From positions 1 through 7,073 of the forward strand of contig CALBIC010000163.1 in NCBI GenBank assembly GCA_937892915.1: a stretch of DNA of 7,073 nt, in the 5' to 3' direction. Position numbers and translations under genes: made by a program. The notes beneath the pieces were generated by a model that saw nothing but the letters and a program-made list of their open reading frames with translations, did no database searches and was not told the origin of the DNA. Of the stretch, positions 1-5,408 are shown piece after piece. The first letter of the stretch is position 1; each line of letters starts with the position of its first letter. The stretch comes from UBA5972 sp002430125 (GTDB lineage Bacteria; Pseudomonadota; Alphaproteobacteria; Rhodobacterales; Rhodobacteraceae).

Positions 1-54
1 AGTCGATTAGTCGATTAGTCGATTAGTCGATTAGTCGATTAGTCGATTAGTCGA
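1..54. repeat. tandem 8-bp repeat array (unit AGTCGATT, about 6.75 copies)
   Basis: Six perfect copies of AGTCGATT are followed by a partial AGTCGA, with no mismatch. The array begins at the first base of the window, so its true length is unknown. Because 8 is not a multiple of 3 and the unit junction holds TAG (forward) and TAA (reverse), every reading frame on both strands hits a stop within 24 bp, so the array cannot be translated. The unit contains the palindromic core TCGA. It may be a real microsatellite or a contig-end assembly artefact; the sequence alone does not decide. Confidence 0.95.
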
Positions 55-98
55 ATGAACGGGCTACCATCGCCCTCAAAGTCAATGCCTAAAGTCAT
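39..98 (-). other. possible start of a truncated minus-strand ORF running into the repeat
   Basis: Downstream of the amidotransferase stop, the minus strand has an ATG at 98-96 preceded by a purine-rich CCGAAGAA, followed by 19 codons (MTLGIDFEGDGSPFIRLID). They end at a TAA that lies inside the octamer array. The part before the array has a plausible protein-like composition. If the array is an assembly error, this could be the first residues of a real downstream gene; if the array is genuine, it is most likely non-coding. I recognise no family. Confidence 0.2.
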
Positions 99-132
99 TT
101 CTTCGGATCAAAGCCTAAAACGATTGGCACGC

Positions 133-840
133 CTACGCCCGGTCCATCTCAATAAACCGACGTGCCCACTGCCCGAAAAGTGCTCCTTCGGCTCCTTTGA
201 CAATCGAGCTTCGGCAATCGTCCAATTGGGCACCTAACAGCGGGGCCATTTCTTCGATCAGATCCGCGACGTAATCGCTATCCATTTCCGGATGAAACTG
301 AGTGGTAAAAATGTAGTCACCCAAAGCCGTCAACGCAATCGGACAGAGTTCCGATCCTCCGAGCAAATCAAAACCAGACGGAAGGTTGTTGGCTTGTGCC
401 AGATTTGCAGCGTAGAGTCTGACGCGGCTTTGCGTTGGCTGCATCCAAGGTCGGTTTTGAAAAACATCAAAATCAGTGGCACCGCAAATCCACGTGCTCG
501 TTTTTACAACTTCGCTACCCAGTGCTGAAAGGATAGCCTGATGCCCGAAACACAGACCAATCAGCGGGATTTTTGCGGCAACCATAATGCGAATATCTGC
601 GAACAGGCGAAGGATCCATTCGTCGCCATCTTCGACAAAAGCTGGCGAACCCGTGATGATCACCGCGTCAAATGCCGTGGGATCGGCGGGGAAATCGCCA
701 AAAGGCAGGTCAAAAACCGCGTAATCAAATTGCGCACCCGCCGCAATCAATATGTTTTTAACTTTTGTGGCATCGGATTCGTTCCGCTGCGTGAATTCAC
801 TGACGTCGTTATTGGCATGGTAAATTGCGACGCTTTTCAT
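133..840 (-). CDS. stand-alone class I glutamine amidotransferase
   Basis: A 235-residue single-domain class I (triad type) glutamine amidotransferase, resembling the GMP-synthase-like stand-alone glutaminases. The nucleophile elbow GLCFGHQ puts the catalytic Cys at residue 97, and the QFHPEM motif gives His183 and Glu185, so the Cys-His-Glu triad is complete. Upstream, VIITGSPAFVED (about 60-71) matches the oxyanion-side glycine strand of the family. There is no synthase or acceptor domain, so the ammonia acceptor, or gamma-glutamyl substrate if it acts as a hydrolase, is unknown. No signal peptide or membrane segment is seen; a cytoplasmic location is inferred. The ATG has a good Shine-Dalgarno. 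The gene lies 19 bp downstream of hemC on the same strand, so co-transcription is likely. Amidotransferase activity is well supported; a link to tetrapyrrole synthesis is only guilt by association. Confidence 0.93.
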   Translation of the reverse strand: MKSVAIYHANNDVSEFTQRNESDATKVKNILIAAGAQFDYAVFDLPFGDFPADPTAFDAVIITGSPAFVEDGDEWILRLFADIRIMVAAKIPLIGLCFGHQAILSALGSEVVKTSTWICGATDFDVFQNRPWMQPTQSRVRLYAANLAQANNLPSGFDLLGGSELCPIALTALGDYIFTTQFHPEMDSDYVADLIEEMAPLLGAQLDDCRSSIVKGAEGALFGQWARRFIEMDRA

Positions 841-845
841 GGGTG

Positions 846-853
846 CCTTTCTC
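846..853 (-). promoter_or_regulatory. ribosome binding site of the amidotransferase
   Basis: GAGAAAGG on the minus strand ends five bases before the ATG at 840, a good Shine-Dalgarno position that fixes this start. It lies in the 19-bp gap after the hemC stop codon, which fits translation from a shared hemC transcript. Confidence 0.6.
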
Positions 854-859
854 TGATGT

Positions 860-1828
860 TTATGGAATTTCCGGGGGATTGTTCAGACTTGTGTTAAAAA
901 AATTCGGGCCCGCTTTGGCAAGCAGCGCTTCGCCCAAAGCAGTTCCCATCGCGGCGGCGTCAGCGACGTGGCCCCTGTGTTCCATCGTCAGGCATTCCGA
1001 ACCGTCCGGGCGCAATATCTCGCCCCGCAGGTGCAATTGGTCGCCATCAAGTTCAGCCAAACCAGCGATGGGCATTTGGCACGATCCGTCAAGGGCACGT
1101 AAAAACGCCCGCTCGGCGGCCAGGCGCTGGCCGGTGGGCGCATGATGGATTGCACCGAGCAGCAGACGAGTGCCGACATCATCCGCACGCAATTCGATCC
1201 CAATGGCCCCTTGGGCGACAGCGGGTAGCATTTCATTGATATCAACCGGCGCACGTGCCAGATTCGCCACGCCAAGACGGTTCAAACCGGCCATTGCCAG
1301 AAACGTACACGCAGCAATGCCTTCCTCCAGTTTGCGCAGGCGGGTCTGAACATTGCCGCGAAATTCGACCACCTGTAAATCGGGGCGTCGGTACAGAATT
1401 TGCGCCCGCCGTCTGAGGCTGCTGGTGCCTATCTTTGCGCCCTTCGGCAACGCGGCCAAATCAGCATAATTTGGGGACAGAAACGCATCGCGCACATCTT
1501 CGCGCGGCAGATAACAGTCAAGCATCAGACCATTGGGTTGATCGACGGGCATGTCCTTCATGGAATGCACGGCGATATCAATCTCGTCAGCCAAAAGCGC
1601 CTCTTCGATTTCCTTTGTGAACAGACCCTTGCCGCCGACTTCAGACAGCGGCCGGTCCTGGATCAAATCACCCGAGGTTTTGATCACTGCTATCGTAAAA
1701 CAGTCCTCCGACAAGCCATGCGCCACCATCAGCCGGTCACGTGTCTCGTAAGCTTGGGCCAACGCTAAAGGCGAGCCTCGGGTGCCGATACGCAAAGGAG
1801 AATCCGGGCGGGGCATATTTGTTTTCAT
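860..1828 (-). CDS. hemC: hydroxymethylbilane synthase (porphobilinogen deaminase)
   Basis: HemC condenses four porphobilinogen molecules into hydroxymethylbilane in the cytoplasm, on a covalently bound dipyrromethane primer. The 322-residue protein is normal length. Seen in order: RIGTRGSPLALAQA (13-26); the GGKGLFTKE loop (65-73); HSMKDMP (88-94), with Asp92 matching E. coli catalytic Asp84; GTSSLRRR (134-141) for acetate/propionate side-chain binding; FRGNVQTRL (156-164); and GSCQMPIAG, with Cys250 as the dipyrromethane attachment residue (E. coli Cys242). All essential residues are present. Start choice is uncertain: neither the ATG at 1828 nor an in-frame ATG at 1816 (residue 5) has a convincing Shine-Dalgarno. 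The gene is divergent from hemE, an arrangement I associate with Rhodobacterales, and is followed closely by the amidotransferase. Identity is certain. Confidence 0.98.
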   Translation of the reverse strand: MKTNMPRPDSPLRIGTRGSPLALAQAYETRDRLMVAHGLSEDCFTIAVIKTSGDLIQDRPLSEVGGKGLFTKEIEEALLADEIDIAVHSMKDMPVDQPNGLMLDCYLPREDVRDAFLSPNYADLAALPKGAKIGTSSLRRRAQILYRRPDLQVVEFRGNVQTRLRKLEEGIAACTFLAMAGLNRLGVANLARAPVDINEMLPAVAQGAIGIELRADDVGTRLLLGAIHHAPTGQRLAAERAFLRALDGSCQMPIAGLAELDGDQLHLRGEILRPDGSECLTMEHRGHVADAAAMGTALGEALLAKAGPNFFNTSLNNPPEIP

Positions 1829-1939
1829 GCCGTTTTGTTACTGCCACTTTGGGGCGCTGACAATGGCAAAGCTTTCGTGACACATTGACATCTTTCCCCC
1901 AAGATACGAGGAACAGGCAGAGCCAGAATGAGGGTAAAA
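1829..1939. promoter_or_regulatory. divergent hemC-hemE intergenic region
   Basis: This region must hold the promoters of both hemC (minus) and hemE (plus). For hemE there is a perfect TTGACA at 1885-1890, but no good -10 hexamer at 16-18 bp. For hemC, TTGTCA (1863-1858, minus) is separated by 17 bp from a weak TAACAA (1840-1835); transcription from there would start almost at the ATG, giving a very short or no leader. TGACA occurs three times (1858, 1878, 1886), the last two in direct repeat with an 8-bp period. No FNR-type or PpsR-type palindrome was found. The promoter calls are inference. Confidence 0.4.
1930..1934 (+). promoter_or_regulatory. ribosome binding site deciding the hemE start
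   Basis: GAGGG lies five bases before the ATG at 1940. An in-frame ATG at 1928 overlaps this site and has only weak purine-rich sequence before it, so translation most probably begins at 1940, removing four residues from the longest reading. Confidence 0.6.
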
Positions 1940-2968
1940 ATGACCGGGAAACTTTTGTTGCGCGCATTGGCGGGCGAAACCTTGGACGTTCCACCCGTCT
2001 GGATGATGCGTCAGGCCGGGCGATATCTGCCGGAATACCGTGCAACACGAGGGCAGGCCGGCGATTTCCTGTCTCTGTGTTATAATCCCGATCTCGCCAC
2101 CGAAGTCACATTGCAACCGATCCGACGCTATGGCTTTGACGCCGCCATCCTGTTTGCGGATATCTTGCTGGTGCCACAGGCTTTGGGGGCTGATCTATGG
2201 TTTGTCGAAGGCGAAGGCCCGCGTCTTTCGACCATAAAGCAAGCGAGCGACCTGGATCGCTTGAAGCCATCGGATGCGATCCACGAGCATCTTGCGCCAA
2301 TCTATGAAACCGTTGGCCGCTTGGCCGAAACCCTGCCAAAAGAAACCACGCTGATCGGTTTCGCCGGTGCGCCCTGGACTGTGGCCACCTATATGATCGC
2401 CGGACGCGGCACGCCGGATCAAGCTCCGGCACATGCGCTGATGCAATCTGACCCGGCGACGTTTAACGTGCTGATGGATCTGATTACTGCGGCCACGATC
2501 ACCTATCTGAAGGCGCAGGTTGCAGCAGGTGCCGAGGTTGTAAAACTGTTTGACAGTTGGGCAGGATCGCTAAAAGGCGCTGCCTTTGACAAATACGCGC
2601 TTGAACCTGCGAAAAAGATCATTGCCGCCCTTAAGGCCGAATATCCAAACCTGCCGGTCATCGCCTTCCCGCGCGAAGCTGGCCCGCGTTATCAGGGATT
2701 TGCCCGCGCAACCGGTGCGGATTGTCTGGCGCTCGACACTGCCGTTGACACCAAATGGGCGGCTGACGTGCTGCAAAAAGACGGCTGCGTTCAGGGCAAT
2801 CTTGACCCGCGACTGATGGTAACCGGCGGACAAGCCCTAAGCGACGAAACCAAGCGCATCGTCGAGGCATTTTCAAATGGCCCGCATGTTTTCAACCTTG
2901 GCCACGGGATTACACCCGACGCGGACCCCACCAATGTCGACGTAATGCTGAACGCAATTCGCGGTTAA
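1940..2968 (+). CDS. hemE: uroporphyrinogen decarboxylase
   Basis: HemE removes the four acetate carboxyls of uroporphyrinogen III to give coproporphyrinogen III, without a cofactor, in the cytoplasm. The 342-residue product is of family-typical length. Both family signatures are present: PVWMMRQAGRYLPE (19-32, with substrate-binding Arg24 and Arg28) and GFAGAPWTVATYMIAGRG (140-157, including Tyr151). FADIL supplies the invariant catalytic Asp74, and NLGHGI near the C-terminus supplies the conserved His322. Start chosen at 1940 from its GAGGG Shine-Dalgarno; the longer form from 1928 adds four residues. It is divergent from hemC and converges on the oxygenase gene across a 195-bp gap. HemC and HemE are separated in the pathway only by HemD, which is not in this window. 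Identity is certain. Confidence 0.98.
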   Translation: MTGKLLLRALAGETLDVPPVWMMRQAGRYLPEYRATRGQAGDFLSLCYNPDLATEVTLQPIRRYGFDAAILFADILLVPQALGADLWFVEGEGPRLSTIKQASDLDRLKPSDAIHEHLAPIYETVGRLAETLPKETTLIGFAGAPWTVATYMIAGRGTPDQAPAHALMQSDPATFNVLMDLITAATITYLKAQVAAGAEVVKLFDSWAGSLKGAAFDKYALEPAKKIIAALKAEYPNLPVIAFPREAGPRYQGFARATGADCLALDTAVDTKWAADVLQKDGCVQGNLDPRLMVTGGQALSDETKRIVEAFSNGPHVFNLGHGITPDADPTNVDVMLNAIRG

Positions 2969-3163
2969 CCTTTACGCAAGACCTGCACGCAAAATTCAGG
3001 CCTGCGACGATTGCCAAGAAATATCTCTGATGCAAAATCGCATTTTGGGCTATGTTTGATGCAGATTGCGCCCGCACAAGATATCGCCCCTTTTGATTTG
3101 CAGAGGCAATTCAAAAATTACTCAAAATATCATTGCATGCGACAGAGTTAACCGCTGGCGCGC
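2969..3163. other. convergent intergenic region with AT-rich hairpins
   Basis: This is the 195-bp gap between the converging hemE and oxygenase genes, AT-richer than its flanks and without a credible ORF. It holds a short hairpin at 3033-3047 (CAAAAT, loop CGC, ATTTTG) and a longer one at 3091-3116. No GC-rich stem followed by a T-tract is seen on either strand, so termination may rely on the weak hairpins or on Rho. Confidence 0.5.
3091..3116. terminator. weak candidate bidirectional terminator hairpin
   Basis: TTTTGATTTGC, loop AGAG, then GCAATTCAAAA: an 11-bp stem with a single T-T mismatch. It sits between converging genes, where a shared terminator is expected, and its outer A/T bases could act as U-tracts in both directions. 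The stem is AT-rich, so it would be weak. Confidence 0.25.
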
Positions 3164-4204
3164 TTATGAAGTCATTGGATCAGTATAAGTCCCCCGGGGT
3201 GGTCGCAAATGACCAAGCCCAAAATTTTCAGGGAATTTGGTTGTGGTGGCCCAAAGGTGATCACCATAAAGGAACGGTGCAAAGGGCTTGATCCCGTCAA
3301 TTGGCAAGGGCGCGATTTCGGTGCTGGGGCGTGGTTCAAAGAAGAACGGCACAGAATAACGGTTCTCGCCCTGCCCCAAAACCCGATGCAATGTAGCCCG
3401 GATCCGGCCACCGGTCCAACGGTCCAGTAAACCACCGAAATTGATCGAAAAAGCGTCGTCAATCACTGGCACGGCGATCCAGTCGCCGCTTGCGTTACGC
3501 GCTTGTAAACCACCAACGCCGCATTGCGCCAGCACGGTCAACAGCCCGCTGTCGACATGCGCACGGGCGATCTGTTCATAGCTTTGACCGTTGAATTCAG
3601 CAAACCGCTCGGGCACATCATTGGGGGCCGCCTCGCCGTCAGGGCGTTTGGGGTAATGCAGCAATCGAAGCGTGGAAATCCCGTCATCAAATGCCGCGCG
3701 AAAAATCTCAGGGTTGATCCCAAGACTGCGCGACAAACTGTCGAGGATTTTTTGACCAATCGCCTCCATCCCGGCATAGTAATCCGCGGCGATCTGTCGC
3801 CAATTCTCCGGCAGTACGCTGGCGTCGGGCAGTGGTGTCGGCTCATATAACAGATCATCCTGCTGCCCCGCGGGCAGGTCGCGCAGAATATCCGGCCCGA
3901 TCTCAAAGCCTTCACGATTGCGCGCCGCACTTGACGACAACGGGAACCAGCCGCGATAAATATGCGGGTTTTCCGGGGCGAAATTCCGCTTCCAGAACGG
4001 TCGCTGCACATCCTGAGGCAAATCAAACAATTTCAACATGGTGGCGCGGGCATCAGCCCCTACCGAAAGGTCTTTCGGTTGGCCGGTGATGACCATGAAC
4101 CCGATATCAAAGGCCGCTTTTGCAATGGCGCGGTCCACCTCGGCTTGGGCTTTATCATCTTTGCCAAATAATGGCCCGATATCAATCAGCGGGATATCTT
4201 GCAT
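3164..4204 (-). CDS. isopenicillin-N-synthase-like 2-oxoglutarate/Fe(II) oxygenase
   Basis: A 346-residue non-heme iron oxygenase of the isopenicillin N synthase / plant 2OG-dioxygenase superfamily. The N-terminal DIOX_N-like part begins IPLIDIGPLF. The C-terminal double-stranded beta-helix holds the iron triad: His216 and Asp218 in the AHVDSGLLTVL motif, and His273 in RATLHRVL. The RYS motif (Arg282, Ser284) normally binds the 2-oxoglutarate carboxylate. The active site therefore looks intact. The substrate cannot be deduced; bacterial members include 2OG-dependent hydroxylases and ethylene-forming-type enzymes, and the family name does not mean penicillin synthesis. The ATG at 4204 is chosen because GGAGGA precedes it by six bases; the frame stays open upstream to a GTG at 4240, but without support. 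It has its own candidate promoter downstream of the hemF terminator-like element, and lies between hemE and hemF. Soluble, with no signal peptide seen. Confidence 0.92.
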   Translation of the reverse strand: MQDIPLIDIGPLFGKDDKAQAEVDRAIAKAAFDIGFMVITGQPKDLSVGADARATMLKLFDLPQDVQRPFWKRNFAPENPHIYRGWFPLSSSAARNREGFEIGPDILRDLPAGQQDDLLYEPTPLPDASVLPENWRQIAADYYAGMEAIGQKILDSLSRSLGINPEIFRAAFDDGISTLRLLHYPKRPDGEAAPNDVPERFAEFNGQSYEQIARAHVDSGLLTVLAQCGVGGLQARNASGDWIAVPVIDDAFSINFGGLLDRWTGGRIRATLHRVLGQGENRYSVPFFFEPRPSTEIAPLPIDGIKPFAPFLYGDHLWATTTKFPENFGLGHLRPPRGTYTDPMTS

Positions 4205-4210
4205 GATGTG

Positions 4211-4216
4211 TCCTCC
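4211..4216 (-). promoter_or_regulatory. strong ribosome binding site of the oxygenase gene
   Basis: GGAGGA on the minus strand, six bases before the ATG at 4204, is a near-perfect anti-Shine-Dalgarno match. It decides the start against the longer open frame beginning at the GTG at 4240. Confidence 0.75.
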
Positions 4217-4225
4217 ATTGGGCGG

Positions 4226-4254
4226 ATTAATCCACCACACGGACTGGAAATCAA
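4226..4254 (-). promoter_or_regulatory. candidate promoter of the oxygenase gene
   Basis: On the minus strand TTGATT (4254-4249) is separated by exactly 17 bp from ATTAAT (4231-4226). Each hexamer matches the housekeeping consensus at four of six positions. It lies 21 bases upstream of the start codon and downstream of the hemF hairpins, so independent transcription of the oxygenase is plausible. Prediction from pattern only. Confidence 0.35.
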
Positions 4255-4286
4255 CTCGAAAAACCGACCTTTTGCATCATAGTTTC

Positions 4287-4319
4287 AAAAATACTCATCT
4301 TCACCGCGCTTGCGCGGTG
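4287..4319 (-). terminator. candidate hemF terminator hairpin with distal T-tract
   Basis: Read on the minus strand after hemF: CACCGCGC, loop AA, GCGCGGTG (a perfect 8-bp GC-rich stem, 4319-4302), then a 10-base spacer AAGATGAGTA, then TTTTT (4291-4287). The stem is strong, but the T-tract is further away than in a textbook Rho-independent terminator. It lies about 50 bases downstream of the hemF stop. Confidence 0.55.
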
Positions 4320-4331
4320 CCGGGCCCAAGG

Positions 4332-4354
4332 GGATTTGATCGCAGATCAAATCC
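4332..4354. repeat. perfect 10-bp inverted repeat downstream of hemF
   Basis: GGATTTGATC, loop GCA, GATCAAATCC: a perfect 10-bp stem with a three-base loop, 17 bases after the hemF stop codon and immediately before the GC-rich terminator-like hairpin. It has no T-tract of its own. It may be an mRNA 3'-end stabilising stem or part of a composite terminator. The inner part resembles an FNR box but has five instead of four central bases. Confidence 0.6.
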
Positions 4355-4371
4355 GCGCGGGAGAACTCCGC

Positions 4372-5268
4372 TTATATCCATTTCGCCAGTGGTGGCAGGC
4401 TCATCAGCACCGCGTTCGCATCATGCCCGGTTTCAAGGCCGAATTTGGTGCCCCGATCATAGACAAGATTATATTCCGCATAAAGCCCGCGATGGATCAG
4501 TTGCGCGTCTTTGTCAGCATCCGACCACCGCGTGTCGCGACGGCGGCGGGTGATTGGCAAAAAGGCGGCTAAAAACGCGCGACCCACATCTTTTGTGAAC
4601 GCAAAATCCGCCGCCCAGTCACCAGTCGCGTGATCATCATAAAAAATCCCACCAACCCCGCGCGCCCGGCCACGATGCGGCACAAAGAAATACTCGTCTG
4701 CCCAGGCCTTAAAGCGCGGGTAATACTCCGGATCATGCGGATCACAATGCGCCTTTTGGGTGGCGTGAAAATCAGCGGTGTCTTCGGGATATTCGATGCA
4801 CGGGTTCAGATCCGAACCCCCGCCAAACCACGCCGCATGTGGGGTCCAGAACATGCGGGTGTTCATATGCACCGACGGGGTGTGCGGGTTTTGCATATGC
4901 GCCACCAGCGAAATGCCCGAGGCCCAGAACCGCGGATCGTCTTTCATGCCCGGAATGCCTTTGCGCGCCGCCATTGCCGCCTGTGCGCGTTCGCCAAGCT
5001 GGCCATACACGGTCGAAATATTGACCCCGACTTTTTCAAACACCCGGCCACCACGCATCACGCTCATCAATCCGCCTCCAGCGTCCGAGCCGTCATCCGA
5101 GGCGCGCTTGGTGGTGGTGACGTCAAACCGACCGGCCGGTTGATCTGCGAACGGGCCGCTTGTCTGCTCGTCCTCGAGCGTTTCAAAAGCCGTCACAATC
5201 TGGTCGCGCAGCGTTCGAAACCAGGCCGAGGCGGTGGCTTTGCGCTCGTCTTCAACGGGGTCTGTCAT
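4372..5268 (-). CDS. hemF: oxygen-dependent coproporphyrinogen III oxidase
   Basis: HemF oxidatively decarboxylates two propionates of coproporphyrinogen III to vinyls, giving protoporphyrinogen IX, using O2. The 298-residue protein shows the family blocks in order: GGGLMSVMRGGRVFEKVGVN (64-83), SLVAHMQNP, VHMNTRMFW, WFGGGSDLNP (147-156), RGVGGIFYDD (203-212) and YNLVYDRGTKFGLETG. The four conserved histidines of E. coli HemF (96, 106, 145, 175) align with His124, His134, His168 and His198. The protein ends straight after the SLPPLAKWI block and lacks the roughly 25-residue tail seen in E. coli HemF. Start: tandem GTG (5271) and ATG (5268); a TAGG lies eight bases before the ATG, which I prefer. 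The gene is followed by two hairpins and the oxygenase gene, and is divergent from the exporter gene. O2 dependence implies an aerobic lifestyle. Confidence 0.97.
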   Translation of the reverse strand: MTDPVEDERKATASAWFRTLRDQIVTAFETLEDEQTSGPFADQPAGRFDVTTTKRASDDGSDAGGGLMSVMRGGRVFEKVGVNISTVYGQLGERAQAAMAARKGIPGMKDDPRFWASGISLVAHMQNPHTPSVHMNTRMFWTPHAAWFGGGSDLNPCIEYPEDTADFHATQKAHCDPHDPEYYPRFKAWADEYFFVPHRGRARGVGGIFYDDHATGDWAADFAFTKDVGRAFLAAFLPITRRRRDTRWSDADKDAQLIHRGLYAEYNLVYDRGTKFGLETGHDANAVLMSLPPLAKWI

Positions 5269-5408
5269 CACTTTAACCTATCGCCGTGGGTTTTGATTGT
5301 CTTAGCGGTAAATCCGCCGGGATGCCACGCCCGCTTTGTCGCGGTGCATTGCCCTTGTTGAACCGCTTGCTTAGGGTGCGTTTCAGCGCGTCCAATAAAG
5401 GCCCATCT
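5269..5408. promoter_or_regulatory. divergent hemF-exporter intergenic region
   Basis: This 140-bp region must contain the hemF promoter (minus) and the exporter promoter (plus). I see no convincing -35/-10 pair in either direction and no FNR-like palindrome. A short inverted repeat GCGG/CCGC (5305-5308 and 5314-5317, loop TAAAT) is present but weak. AAAGG at 5397-5401 is a plausible Shine-Dalgarno seven bases before the exporter ATG. Confidence 0.35.

Noticed and set aside
39..98. Translated-repeat phase variation of an ORF entering the octamer array.
   Set aside because: The repeat contains TAA in all three minus-strand frames, so no copy number allows read-through.
541..897. Plus-strand 118-codon ORF across the amidotransferase 5' half.
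   Set aside because: It is antisense to a gene with a complete catalytic triad and has no recognisable domain; a shadow frame.
3029..3068. Imperfect direct repeat TGATGCA...ATCGC / TGATGCA...ATTGC in the hemE-oxygenase gap.
   Set aside because: Only seven bases are shared exactly and no function or spacing pattern stands out.
4335..4351. FNR/FnrL-like palindrome TTGAT-N5-ATCAA near hemF, a gene often oxygen-regulated.
   Set aside because: The spacer is five bases instead of the four of the FNR box, and the site is downstream of the hemF stop as part of a longer perfect hairpin, not in a promoter.
5286..5408. 41-residue N-terminal extension of the EamA exporter from a GTG at 5286.
   Set aside because: No ribosome site at the GTG, no membrane or targeting feature in the extension, and a better-supported ATG at 5409 close to the first helix.
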